Below are positions 18,567 through 27,087 of a stretch of 64,000 bases of DNA, piece by piece. Location of the stretch: contig NZ_CP087585.1 of assembly GCF_022200785.1 (NCBI RefSeq), forward strand, positions 3,720,001 through 3,784,000, written 5' to 3'. Each line of letters starts with the position of its first letter. The first letter of the stretch is position 1. The notes beneath the pieces were generated by a model. It was not told where the DNA came from and did not search any database. It saw only the letters and a list, made by a program, of their open reading frames with translations. The position numbers and the translations under genes were made by a program. Origin of the DNA: Pedobacter mucosus. GTDB taxonomy: Bacteria; Bacteroidota; Bacteroidia; Sphingobacteriales; Sphingobacteriaceae.

Positions 18567-20153
18567 CTAAGATACGATAAGCATGTTGCGCACCTGTTGC
18601 AACTCATCATTTTGCAAACGGGCATAATATACGCCAGGCCCATAATTTTGATTTTCGAAATTGATACTATAATTCCCTTGTTCTTTAACAGCATCAACAA
18701 CAGTCGCCATTAACCGCCCCATGGTATTAAAGATCTGAATTAAAACGTGACCGCCTTTTGAATAATATTTAATGGTTGTAGTGCTTGTAAAAGGATTTGG
18801 GTAATTTGTAATTAATGATTCGCCACTTAAATGATTGGCCTGAGCCAAACTTGTAGACATGCAATTGGTACTTGCCTGAATAATTGGAAGAGATTGAAAA
18901 TCTTTAAGCATTACGTTCGAAAGCGTTGTTTTATCTACACAAAACCATTTTTCCAGTAACGTAGCATAAACAGATCTAAAATCATATTGCATTGGAATAT
19001 TATCATTAACCGATGTTGTTGCACTAATGGTAGGATTTTTGCCTAAAACACCACCCTGAATGGCATCACCAAAAACAATAAGTGGTGCTGCTGCACCGTG
19101 ATCGGTCCCGTTACTGGCGTTCGATTTTATCCGCCGACCGAATTCTGAGAAAGTCATTCCAGCTACTCTTTTTGACGCACCTAAAGTTTTCAAATCATCC
19201 ATAAAAGCCTTAATGGCATCGCTTACTTTCTGAAGTAAGACAGCATGTGCTCCTGTTTCCGTAGAACCCGTAATTACCTGAGCCGCATGGGTGTCAAAAG
19301 AGCCGATATTTACCATATACAGCCTGGTTTTTAACCCACCAGCAACTAATCTTGCTACTACTTTTAATTGATCTGCTAAGGAATTATTTGTAGGATAAAC
19401 ACCTTGTTTAGTTACTTTACCCGCAGCTGTTTTAATAACGGATGAATATTGTTGCGTTTGTTGTGCAACCTGCCTTACATAGGTTAATTCCTTGCCCGCA
19501 TTGGTATTCGGAGCAGGAGATTGTATTCCGTTAATTAAGTTGTAAAAATTTACCGGATCTGAAATCGCCATTCCCATATTTACAGCTGGCCCTTGGAATG
19601 CGGGTGAAATAAATGAACCTATTTGAATAGCCAACGGATCTGGCATAACCGTATTTGGATAGCCTATCGGGAAGTTGGTATATTCTTCAGCTAAATATCG
19701 CCCTGCCCAACCGCTATTTACAACTTGATCAGATTCTGAGGCAGAAAGCCAAATATCTGTTGCCCTAAAATGACTGAAATTTGGTTGTGGATAACCAACA
19801 GATTGTATAACCTGGACCTTTCCGGCATCATATAAATTTGCCAAGCCAGACATAGATGGATGAATGCCCGTATTATAACCACTGAGCGTGATGATTTTAT
19901 TTTTTGGAAGGATAATATTCGGTCGAGCAAGCGTTAAATTATCATATTGATCCAAAGGAAGAATCATATTTAAACCATCGTTACCGCCATTTAATTGGAT
20001 AATAACCAAAACATGATCGGTTTCTGTATTCGCAGCGGTGATGGCAGATAACAAACTTGAAGCTCCAAAAGCCTTTAATGAAAAGCCGCCAATTAATGAT
20101 GGAATTAACACGCCTGCAGGCATGGCTTTGGTTAAAAAATCTCGCCTTTTCAT
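18567..20153 (-). CDS. DUF1501 protein with Tat signal and T9SS sorting domain
   Basis: 528-aa protein starting with a twin-arginine-type signal (MKRRDFLTKA followed by a hydrophobic stretch). A DUF1501 domain follows, a sulfatase/alkaline-phosphatase-like fold (IQLNGGNDGLNM, SFDTHAAQ, FSEFGRR, TDHG). A C-terminal type IX secretion sorting domain covers ~455-528 (NYPNPFTSTTTIKYY, IFNTMGRLM, GVYYARL). DUF1501 genes are routinely paired with DUF1800 genes, as here: the start overlaps the DUF1800 stop as ATGA. It is probably exported to the cell surface through T9SS; substrate unknown. Confidence 0.9.
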   Translation of the reverse strand: MKRRDFLTKAMPAGVLIPSLIGGFSLKAFGASSLLSAITAANTETDHVLVIIQLNGGNDGLNMILPLDQYDNLTLARPNIILPKNKIITLSGYNTGIHPSMSGLANLYDAGKVQVIQSVGYPQPNFSHFRATDIWLSASESDQVVNSGWAGRYLAEEYTNFPIGYPNTVMPDPLAIQIGSFISPAFQGPAVNMGMAISDPVNFYNLINGIQSPAPNTNAGKELTYVRQVAQQTQQYSSVIKTAAGKVTKQGVYPTNNSLADQLKVVARLVAGGLKTRLYMVNIGSFDTHAAQVITGSTETGAHAVLLQKVSDAIKAFMDDLKTLGASKRVAGMTFSEFGRRIKSNASNGTDHGAAAPLIVFGDAIQGGVLGKNPTISATTSVNDNIPMQYDFRSVYATLLEKWFCVDKTTLSNVMLKDFQSLPIIQASTNCMSTSLAQANHLSGESLITNYPNPFTSTTTIKYYSKGGHVLIQIFNTMGRLMATVVDAVKEQGNYSINFENQNYGPGVYYARLQNDELQQVRNMLIVS

Positions 20154-21718
20154 GATAATTGATATTCTTCGAGGTTCATAATATATTTATAAAACTCTTG
20201 TAAACGAGTTAAAACAATGGTGGTTTTCATGGTAGTAGGCGCCGTTTTGTAATCTAGCCAAGCTGTAGTCCAATAGCTATCATTTACTTGATTACTTAGC
20301 AGAATACTTTTTAAGAACGCTCTAACTTCTGGACTAACATCAATGGTATATAAATGCGTTAATGCCTCATCAACCAATATATTTGGGTCTTCTGGTTTAC
20401 TAAACTTCGCAGTATAAGCAATGGCATCAATCGCGATTTTTTTCGCATTTCGGGTATAACCTGTGCCAATAAATCGATCTGTAAAAACGTTTCTTTTTGG
20501 TAAGGTATCTGAGTTTACCCAAAGCTCGTAAAATTGAGGAATCTGATAATATGCAGGCCAACCAGAAACATTCGGTGGATCTCCGAGATTTTGTTGCAAA
20601 TTAGATGCCGTTACCCGCAAATAATCCCACATGTAATAAGCGTTTACATAATCGTTAGGATCAGGAAAAACAAGCTCAAATTCTTTAGCTAAACCAATAA
20701 CAAAATCTATTGGCGCTTTAATATTACACGATCTATTTTGGGCCAAAAAGAAATGACTGCTTGTAAATAGCGCTTTAAGCACAGGTTTGATTTCGTAATT
20801 ATTAGCTCTAAAAATATCTGCTAATGGTACGATAATATTAGCTTCAACATCTGCAGTGATGTTATAATAAACAAAAAAGCGATAAATTCTTCTGCAAATG
20901 TATTTACTCAATTCTACCTGAGCAAAAAGCATATCAAGTAAATCATCCACTTCTTTTGCTCCGTCAACTCCTGTTCTCGCTTTAATTATCTTGTTATTAT
21001 AAAACGCAGAAAATTGTTTATCAGCAACATCATGTCTGGTTGCATCAAAAATAGATGTTATTGCAATTGCATCTAATTTATATCCAGTTAAAACCCTCGC
21101 TGCAGCTTTTACATCTGCTTCTGTATATTTTGAATCGGGGCCTTTGCCCATGGTAAAAAGTTCTTGCAGTTCTCTACCATAATTTTCATCTGGAGCTGTT
21201 TTTGTACTCACATATCCATTTAAATATTTAAGCATAGCAGGATCAATTGTTACCTGCTTAACCAATGTTTTAAAATTCCCTAAAGCTAAACTCCTAAGTA
21301 AATTATTATGCTTGTAAATGTAACGGGCATCATCAACAGTATCTGCTTCAGTTGCAAAATGATTATGCCAAAATAAAGTGAGTTTTTCAGTTATTGATAT
21401 AGGCTGAGATAGCATTTGACTAACCCACCATGCCTTAAATGAAGTTACACGTCGACTATTGGCAGTTCCATCGGTATAAATAGCATTTACCCAAGTTTGG
21501 CCAGCTGCAACATTTGCATCGGTATAACTGGCATCATTATAATTATTTATTGGTGGATTTGGAAGACTAATAGTTTTTAAAAGTAAATCGACAACCTGCG
21601 TTACAGATTGCCCTGCAAGATTATTAAGATCACTTCTTTTAACGCCAAATAAAGTGCGTTTTAGTAAGTGATTAAGTTCTTTTACCCCAAAACTTCCAGT
21701 GTAAACGTCTATAGCCAT
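20150..21718 (-). CDS. DUF1800 family protein
   Basis: 522-aa DUF1800 protein with family features HLLKRTLFG near the N-terminus, LFWHNHFA, GRELQELFTMG (family signature), the AARVLTGY block, and PPNVSGWPAYYQ. The ATG at 21718 (MAIDVYTGSFG) is preferred; the longer frame to 21745 adds nine unlikely residues. No clear signal peptide, in contrast to its DUF1501 partner. The function of the DUF1800-DUF1501 pair is not established. Translationally coupled to the next gene. Confidence 0.9.
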   Translation of the reverse strand: MAIDVYTGSFGVKELNHLLKRTLFGVKRSDLNNLAGQSVTQVVDLLLKTISLPNPPINNYNDASYTDANVAAGQTWVNAIYTDGTANSRRVTSFKAWWVSQMLSQPISITEKLTLFWHNHFATEADTVDDARYIYKHNNLLRSLALGNFKTLVKQVTIDPAMLKYLNGYVSTKTAPDENYGRELQELFTMGKGPDSKYTEADVKAAARVLTGYKLDAIAITSIFDATRHDVADKQFSAFYNNKIIKARTGVDGAKEVDDLLDMLFAQVELSKYICRRIYRFFVYYNITADVEANIIVPLADIFRANNYEIKPVLKALFTSSHFFLAQNRSCNIKAPIDFVIGLAKEFELVFPDPNDYVNAYYMWDYLRVTASNLQQNLGDPPNVSGWPAYYQIPQFYELWVNSDTLPKRNVFTDRFIGTGYTRNAKKIAIDAIAYTAKFSKPEDPNILVDEALTHLYTIDVSPEVRAFLKSILLSNQVNDSYWTTAWLDYKTAPTTMKTTIVLTRLQEFYKYIMNLEEYQLS

Positions 21719-21808
21719 AATCCTTTTGTAACAAAAATAAAACAAAGTTTAAATTACTGATTTTCAGTTAAACTAACTATTTTATTTTTAGCCAAGATTA
21801 TTAAACTT

Positions 21809-22855
21809 TTACCACCTGATTAAAGCACTTGCCCAAGTAAAACCAGAACCAAATGCCGCAAGACAAACCAAATCACCATCTTTTATTTTCCCAGCTTCCC
21901 ATGCCTCACATAAGGCAATTGGAACAGATGCGGCGGTAGTATTTCCGTATTTTTGTATATTATTAAAAACCTGATCATCACTTAAACCCAATAAATTTTG
22001 AACGTACTGACTTATACGCAAATTTGCCTGATGTGGAACCAGCATATCAATATCTTTCTCTGTTAAATTGTTGGCGGCTAGTGCTTCTTTAATTACCTCT
22101 GGAAATTTTACAACGGCCTTTTTAAAAACTGCTGGGCCATCCATATAAGGTAAAGCCGCATTGCTATCTAAAATTTCTTGTGTCATAAATAGTCCACCTA
22201 ATTCCTGATCAGGAAAAGCAGGCTTATCTTTTAACCATTTATTGGCATGTGAACCTGGATAATACATCGCTAAAATCTCTGCATCTGCACCATCACTATG
22301 TAAATGTGTACTTAAAATCCCTTTGCCGGGTTCATCAGTTGGTTGCAAAACTACCGCTCCCGCACCATCACCAAAAATTACAGAAACGTTGCGACTACGG
22401 GTTTCAAAGTCCATAGCAAACGAATGTTTCTCGCTTCCCACAACCAAAACGTTTTTGTACATGCCTGTTTTTACAAACTGATCTGCTACAGAAAGTGCAT
22501 AAACGAAGCCAGAACATTGATTGCGAATATCTAAAGCACCAATCTCGCCCATTCCCATTTCTCGTTGCAATAAAACACCACAGCCAGGGAAATAATAATC
22601 CGGACTTAAGGTTGCAAAAACAATAAAATCAACTTCCTTGGCAGTTATTCCGGCTCTTTCAATCGCAATTTTAGCCGCTTCAATTCCCATTGTGGTCGTT
22701 GTTTCCTCATTTCTATCTGCAAAACGACGCTCTTTAATTCCAGTTCTCTCCTGAATCCATTCATCGTTTGTTTCCATAAAACGACTCAAATCATCATTGG
22801 TATATATATTTTTCGGAACATAATATCCAATTCCGGCTATCTTCGATTGGTGCAT
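21809..22855 (-). CDS. 3-oxoacyl-ACP synthase III (FabH-like paralog)
   Basis: 348-aa ketoacyl synthase III with intact Cys-His-Asn triad: Cys114 (NQCSGFVYA), His275 (VPHQANLRI) and Asn305 (YGNTTAASVP). It condenses an acyl-CoA with malonyl-ACP. A second KAS III (31122-32120) sits in the fatty-acid cluster and is the more likely housekeeping FabH, so this copy may have another primer specificity or a specialised pathway. It stands alone, upstream of the DUF1800 gene on the same strand. Confidence 0.92.
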   Translation of the reverse strand: MHQSKIAGIGYYVPKNIYTNDDLSRFMETNDEWIQERTGIKERRFADRNEETTTTMGIEAAKIAIERAGITAKEVDFIVFATLSPDYYFPGCGVLLQREMGMGEIGALDIRNQCSGFVYALSVADQFVKTGMYKNVLVVGSEKHSFAMDFETRSRNVSVIFGDGAGAVVLQPTDEPGKGILSTHLHSDGADAEILAMYYPGSHANKWLKDKPAFPDQELGGLFMTQEILDSNAALPYMDGPAVFKKAVVKFPEVIKEALAANNLTEKDIDMLVPHQANLRISQYVQNLLGLSDDQVFNNIQKYGNTTAASVPIALCEAWEAGKIKDGDLVCLAAFGSGFTWASALIRW

Positions 22856-22962
22856 ACTATTAATTTTGGTTATTCAAAGTTAATCATTTATTGCCTAAGC
22901 TATTATTATAGTGTAAGGAACAAAATCTTGATAGTTGATACAAAAAACTTAATACTAATGTT

Positions 22963-22970
22963 TATTTTTG
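22963..22970 (+). promoter_or_regulatory. -7 promoter element of clpS
   Basis: TATTTTTG fits TAnnTTTG and ends 4 bases before the clpS ATG at 22975; a near-leaderless mRNA is implied. Confidence 0.5.
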
Positions 22971-22974
22971 CAGC

Positions 22975-23256
22975 ATGTCAACAGAAATTAAAGAAGAGAC
23001 CTTTACGCTAGAAGAAATTTTAACTTCAATTAAAACCGTACATCGCCTTATTTTGTGGAATGATGATATAAATACTTTTGATCACGTAATTTATTGCATG
23101 ATGAAATATTTGGATTATGGCGAATCTCAGGCAGAAAAGATTGCATCTAAAGTGCATAATGATGGGAAATGCCCTGTGCTAGAAGGATCGTTTACAGAGA
23201 TGGAAGTTTATAGAAAAATTTTACAGCAAGAAGGATTGACGGTCTCAGTAGAATAG
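22975..23256 (+). CDS. clpS: ATP-dependent Clp protease adaptor ClpS
   Basis: 93-aa N-end-rule adaptor that delivers substrates to ClpAP/ClpCP. Core motifs are visible: LILWNDDINTFDHVI (substrate-pocket region), the helix with CMMKYL, then GESQAEKIASKVHNDGK. Length and order match the family. A promoter-like TATTTTTG lies 4 bases before the ATG. Confidence 0.94.
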   Translation: MSTEIKEETFTLEEILTSIKTVHRLILWNDDINTFDHVIYCMMKYLDYGESQAEKIASKVHNDGKCPVLEGSFTEMEVYRKILQQEGLTVSVE

Positions 23257-23365
23257 CACATATATGATAAATATCTTTTTAATTCGATACTAATACTGCT
23301 GAAAGAACCTTGAAATTAAACAGATATTCAATAGTCGAGATCTAACATATACCCCCTAACCAAAA

Positions 23366-23923
23366 ATGAAAAGTATTGACAAAAAAAGTTTAGAAAAAGC
23401 TTTTCAATTATTTGAGACTGAAAAAACACATTCTATAGAGATTGGTACAACAAAAGGATTAAGAGGCATACATAAGTATTTGTTTATTGATTTATATGAT
23501 TTTGCCGGCAAAATACGAACATTAAACATTTCAAAAGGTGGCTTTAGGTTTGCAACAGCTTTGTATTTAAACGAGATTTTAGCAAAATTAGAGCAAATGC
23601 CTGAAAATACTTTTGATGAAATTATTGCTAAATACGTTGAGATGAATATTGCGCATCCTTTTATGGAAGGTAATGGCAGAACAATGCGAATTTGGCTAGA
23701 TATGATGCTAAAAAAGAGAATAAATAGGCTAGTAAATTGGCAATTTGTAGATAAAAACCTTTACCTACAAGCTATGGAACGTAGCCCAATAAATGATTTG
23801 GAATTAAAAACTTTGCTTTTAGCTAATTTAACTGATGATGTAAATAATCGTGAGATTATTTTTAAGGGTATAGAACAATCTTATTATTATGAAGGCTATG
23901 AAAAAGAAGGTGATGACAATTAA
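23366..23923 (+). CDS. class III Fic protein (AMP-transferase)
   Basis: 185-aa single-domain Fic enzyme that transfers AMP (or a related nucleotide) to target hydroxyls. The active-site motif [12 protein letters not shown] is complete (His97 to Arg105 and beyond). The C-terminal helix carries the class III inhibitory motif SYYYEG (Ser172 to Glu176), which auto-inhibits ATP binding. From memory the whole sequence closely follows the Neisseria meningitidis Fic protein ([50 protein letters not shown]), which regulates itself by oligomerisation. No FicA-type antitoxin is needed or seen. Horizontal transfer is plausible. Confidence 0.93.
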   Translation: MKSIDKKSLEKAFQLFETEKTHSIEIGTTKGLRGIHKYLFIDLYDFAGKIRTLNISKGGFRFATALYLNEILAKLEQMPENTFDEIIAKYVEMNIAHPFMEGNGRTMRIWLDMMLKKRINRLVNWQFVDKNLYLQAMERSPINDLELKTLLLANLTDDVNNREIIFKGIEQSYYYEGYEKEGDDN

Positions 23924-23930
23924 ATTGACA

Positions 23931-24530
23931 TTATTTTTCTAACGCTGTAAAAAGTACATTTAACGCTGCTTGTGTGTGTTGCGTTTTATCCTTTGCATAC
24001 CAACCATGAAGTTTTTCGGCTAAAACTGGCATTTCAGTGGTTTCTTTCCGCCACTCTTTTAACAATTCTTGCAAAATATGCGGTCTTGGACCCCAGGTAG
24101 CAAGAACCTGATCTCCTGATTCGTTTAACACGATTAAAACCGGAATTGCTCTACCGCCATTTGTTAGATGTGCATCAATTAATGGCAAATTCTGATCTCG
24201 AAGCACAAATTTTAATTCGAATTTATCTGGTGAGGCCAATGCTATTTTATTAAATACAGGAACAATTTGCGCTGCATCGCCACACCAACCTTCCGTAATA
24301 ACCAATAATTTATATTTACCTTTTAAGTGATGGATTGTTTCCAACAAATCAGAATTTAGTGTTGCGGTTTTATCAACCCTTGTCATTCTTTGCACGTTCA
24401 TTTTTGTGTAGTGCAAATCATAAGTTACATCGCCGGTAGCCTTTCCTTCCAACAAAAGTTGATCAACAAGTGTACGATAGGTATGATAATCCATTCCTTG
24501 TTCGTTAAAAATTTCGATATAATTAACCAT
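23931..24530 (-). CDS. thioredoxin-family protein with WCGDA motif
   Basis: 199-aa cytoplasmic thioredoxin-fold protein. The active-site position reads EGWCGDAAQ with a single Cys83 and no resolving Cys, followed by the conserved cis-Pro strand (RAIPVLIVL). A Bacteroidota-type family of such proteins with WCGDA is commonly annotated as thioredoxin family. Without CxxC it is unlikely to be a classical disulfide reductase and may act through one cysteine. Convergent with the Fic gene (7 bp apart). Confidence 0.82.
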   Translation of the reverse strand: MVNYIEIFNEQGMDYHTYRTLVDQLLLEGKATGDVTYDLHYTKMNVQRMTRVDKTATLNSDLLETIHHLKGKYKLLVITEGWCGDAAQIVPVFNKIALASPDKFELKFVLRDQNLPLIDAHLTNGGRAIPVLIVLNESGDQVLATWGPRPHILQELLKEWRKETTEMPVLAEKLHGWYAKDKTQHTQAALNVLFTALEK

Positions 24531-24906
24531 GATATTTCAAATTATATTGTAAAGGAAGGGAGAAAACCAATGAAATTGATCATTAATTTGCAAGAAAACG
24601 TTAATCAAATTGGATATTAATAAATGCCTGCTTGCGCTCGTTTCTAACGAGTGCATGATTAGCGTTACGATTGTATCGTAAATATGATCAGCTATTTGAA
24701 CGCTCTTTAAAACGAACGTTAAAAATGAGTTACTGAATTGTTTAATTCGAGAGCTATGAATGCATTATGCAGCTTAAGTTTCTTGCAGTATTTTTATAAA
24801 TTAAACCCGATTGAACTGTAAAGCCCACAGCGTAGCGAGGACTTGAAATGAAAAGCGGGACTTCAGAAACCAAAAGGTACAGGAACCTGCTTTCCAAATA
24901 AAAAGT
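24531..24906. repeat. intergenic region with dispersed repeat unit
   Basis: No credible gene in this 376-bp gap. Positions ~24804-24896 hold a copy of the dispersed repeat: AAACCCGATTGAA, an internal variable part, GAAAAGCGGGACTTC, and GGAACCTGCTTTCCA. A near-copy in the opposite orientation is at 26963-27050. The sequence upstream (24620-24720) has short direct repeats of GCG/AACG type without clear structure. Confidence 0.65.
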
Positions 24907-25686
24907 TTAGACTAAAGAACTTACATGCTGCGTTAGCGCAACAAAATCTGCAACAGTTAACTGTTCCGCCCGCTTCTCAAAATAAATATGATTATCCATT
25001 TTATCCCTTGGCATTACGGCAGATAAAGCATTGCGTAGTGTTTTTCTCCGTTGATTAAAACCAGCTTTAACAACACGCCAGAATAATTTTTCATCGCAAT
25101 CCAACTGTTCTACATCATTCCTAGTTAAGCGGATTACCGCAGAATTAACTTTAGGCGGCGGGTTAAACGTACCTGGTTTTACAGTAAATAAATATTCAAT
25201 TTTATAATATGCCTGAAGAAAAACACTTAAAATTCCATATTCTTTTGTTCCGGCTGGCGATGCACAACGTTGCGCAACTTCCTTCTGAAACATGCCCACC
25301 ATTTCTACCACTTTACTACGGTGCTCTAATATTTTAAATAAAATTTGGGAAGAAATATTGTAAGGAAAATTGCCAATAATGGCGAAACGATCTAAGAAAA
25401 TTGAATCGAAATCAAGCTTTAAAAAATCGCCATTGATTAACCGTTCTCCAACTTCAGGATATTTTTCATTTAGAAAGTTAAAAGACTCTGTATCAATATC
25501 AATCATATAAGTCTGCAAATCAGTTCGCTGCAACAAAAAATCTGATAGGATCCCCATTCCAGGTCCAACTTCTAAAACCTGATTGTATTTATCGGTATTT
25601 ACCAAACTGTCTACAATGCGTTTGGCAATTCCTTTATCCGTTAAAAAATGTTGACCTAAATGTTTCTTCGCTTTTACTAAACTCAT
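24907..25686 (-). CDS. rsmA: 16S rRNA dimethyladenosine transferase (KsgA/RsmA)
   Basis: 259-aa SAM-dependent methyltransferase that dimethylates two adjacent adenosines near the 3' end of 16S rRNA. Motifs: KKHLGQHFLTD, LEVGPGMGILS (SAM motif I), GNFPYNISSQI (NPPY-type catalytic motif), FNPPPKVNSAVIRL and FNQRRKTLRN. Length is normal. A consensus promoter is located at 25727-25755. Divergent from pdxA, as often found. Confidence 0.97.
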   Translation of the reverse strand: MSLVKAKKHLGQHFLTDKGIAKRIVDSLVNTDKYNQVLEVGPGMGILSDFLLQRTDLQTYMIDIDTESFNFLNEKYPEVGERLINGDFLKLDFDSIFLDRFAIIGNFPYNISSQILFKILEHRSKVVEMVGMFQKEVAQRCASPAGTKEYGILSVFLQAYYKIEYLFTVKPGTFNPPPKVNSAVIRLTRNDVEQLDCDEKLFWRVVKAGFNQRRKTLRNALSAVMPRDKMDNHIYFEKRAEQLTVADFVALTQHVSSLV

Positions 25687-25726
25687 ACTTTAACCCAAAT
25701 AAGGGCTTCTAATTAAATTATTATTG

Positions 25727-25755
25727 CAAAGATAACCTTATTATTCCTTTGCAAA
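25727..25755 (-). promoter_or_regulatory. Bacteroidota-type promoter of rsmA
   Basis: On the minus strand: TTTG (25755-25752), 17-bp spacer, TATCTTTG (25734-25727), 41 bp before the ATG at 25686. Full match to TTTG-n17/20-TAnnTTTG. Confidence 0.8.
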
Positions 25756-25837
25756 TAACTTGACGAAGTTGCGATTTAACTTTTTTTAGCGTGTTTAATC
25801 GAAAATCTGTAATTTGCGCTAAAATTTTCTAGTAATT

Positions 25838-26917
25838 ATGGGCGATAAACTTAAAATTGGCATTAGTATAGGCGACGTGAACGGTATAGGTTTAGAGGTA
25901 ATTATTAAAACGCTATCTAATCCTGCTATTTTAAACTATTGTACACCAATTGTTTACGGCCACACCAAAGTTTCATCTTTCCATAGAAAAGCAAATAATC
26001 TGGGTGATTTTAGTTTTAATGTGATTAATCATGCCAACCAAGCTCTGGATAAAAAAGCTAACATGATTAATTGCTGGGAAGAAGATGTGAAAATTGAACT
26101 TGGTCAAATCACAGCAACTGGCGGAAAATACGCACTTTTATCTCTAGAAAAAGCAACTGCCGATTTAGTAAATGGCGATATTGATGCACTGGTAACCGCT
26201 CCAATTAACAAACATAATATCCAGTCCGAAACGTTTTCTTTTCCTGGTCATACCGAATATTTACAAGAAAAAAGTGGCAGTAAAGATGTTTTAATGTTTC
26301 TTATCAGCGAAAATTTACGCGTTGGTGTAGTAACCGGACATATTCCTGTAAAAGATGTGGCAACGTCTATTACTAAAGAAAAAATTCTGAATAAAATTAA
26401 GCTAATAAACGAAAGCTTAAAGAAAGATTTTTGGATCGAAAAACCAAAAATCGCTGTTTTAGGTTTAAATCCGCATGCCAGTGATAATGGTTTATTAGGT
26501 ACAGAAGAAGCGGAAATTATTACGCCAGCCATTCAAGAAGCATATGATAAAGGTATTGTTTGTTTCGGTCCCTACCCTGCTGATGGCTTTTTTGGCAATG
26601 GAAGCTATAAGAAATTTGACGCTGTTTTAGCAATGTATCATGATCAGGGTTTAATTCCTTTCAAAACTTTAGCCTTTCATAACGGTGTAAATTATACCGC
26701 CGGATTAAATTTTGTTCGTACCTCACCAGATCATGGTACGGGTTATGATATTGCTGGAAAAAATTTGGCAGATTCTACCTCCTTTACCGAAGCTTTATTT
26801 TCGGCAATTCATATTGTAAAAAACCGTAGAGAGCAAGAAGATTTGATAAAAAATCAATTACGCGGTGGTGGAAAATTGGTAGAGACGCAGTTTGACATTA
26901 AAGATGATGCTTCATAA
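25838..26917 (+). CDS. pdxA: 4-hydroxythreonine-4-phosphate dehydrogenase
   Basis: 359-aa PdxA, the NAD-dependent dehydrogenase of the DXP-dependent pyridoxal-phosphate pathway. Signatures: GISIGDVNGIGLEVI at the N-terminus, TAPINKHN, PGHTEYL, GLNPHA, GPYPADGFF, MYHDQGLIPFK (metal-binding His) and RTSPDHGTGYDIAG. Length is normal. Divergent from rsmA; a near match to the -7 box (GTAATTTG) precedes it by ~15 bp. Confidence 0.97.
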   Translation: MGDKLKIGISIGDVNGIGLEVIIKTLSNPAILNYCTPIVYGHTKVSSFHRKANNLGDFSFNVINHANQALDKKANMINCWEEDVKIELGQITATGGKYALLSLEKATADLVNGDIDALVTAPINKHNIQSETFSFPGHTEYLQEKSGSKDVLMFLISENLRVGVVTGHIPVKDVATSITKEKILNKIKLINESLKKDFWIEKPKIAVLGLNPHASDNGLLGTEEAEIITPAIQEAYDKGIVCFGPYPADGFFGNGSYKKFDAVLAMYHDQGLIPFKTLAFHNGVNYTAGLNFVRTSPDHGTGYDIAGKNLADSTSFTEALFSAIHIVKNRREQEDLIKNQLRGGGKLVETQFDIKDDAS

Positions 26918-26962
26918 AGTGATTACCACTGACAAAGTGTAATAAGTTTGTTTTGATTTTTT

Positions 26963-27050
26963 TTGGAAAGCAAGGTTCTGTGTTTCATCGGTTCCGAAAG
27001 TCCTGCTTTACCTACGGCCAATAAAAAAAATTGGCCTTCGTTCAATCAGG
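26963..27050 (-). repeat. dispersed intergenic repeat copy (inverted orientation)
   Basis: Read on the minus strand: CCTGATTGAACG, an inverted repeat GGCCAA/TTGGCC around a T-run, AAAGCAGGACTTTCGGAACC and GAACCTTGCTTTCCA. It shares both ends with the unit at 24804-24896 while the centre differs. Confidence 0.7.
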
Positions 27051-27087
27051 TTTATTTTAGCTAGAATTATGCAATAAACTTAAAATA

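Noticed and set aside
24390..24620. 76-codon plus-strand frame overlapping the thioredoxin-like gene start
   Set aside because: Mostly antisense to a supported gene, no conserved motif.
26937..27060. Possible small gene or riboswitch before the MFS transporter
   Set aside because: The structure is explained by an inverted copy of the dispersed repeat also found at 24804-24896.
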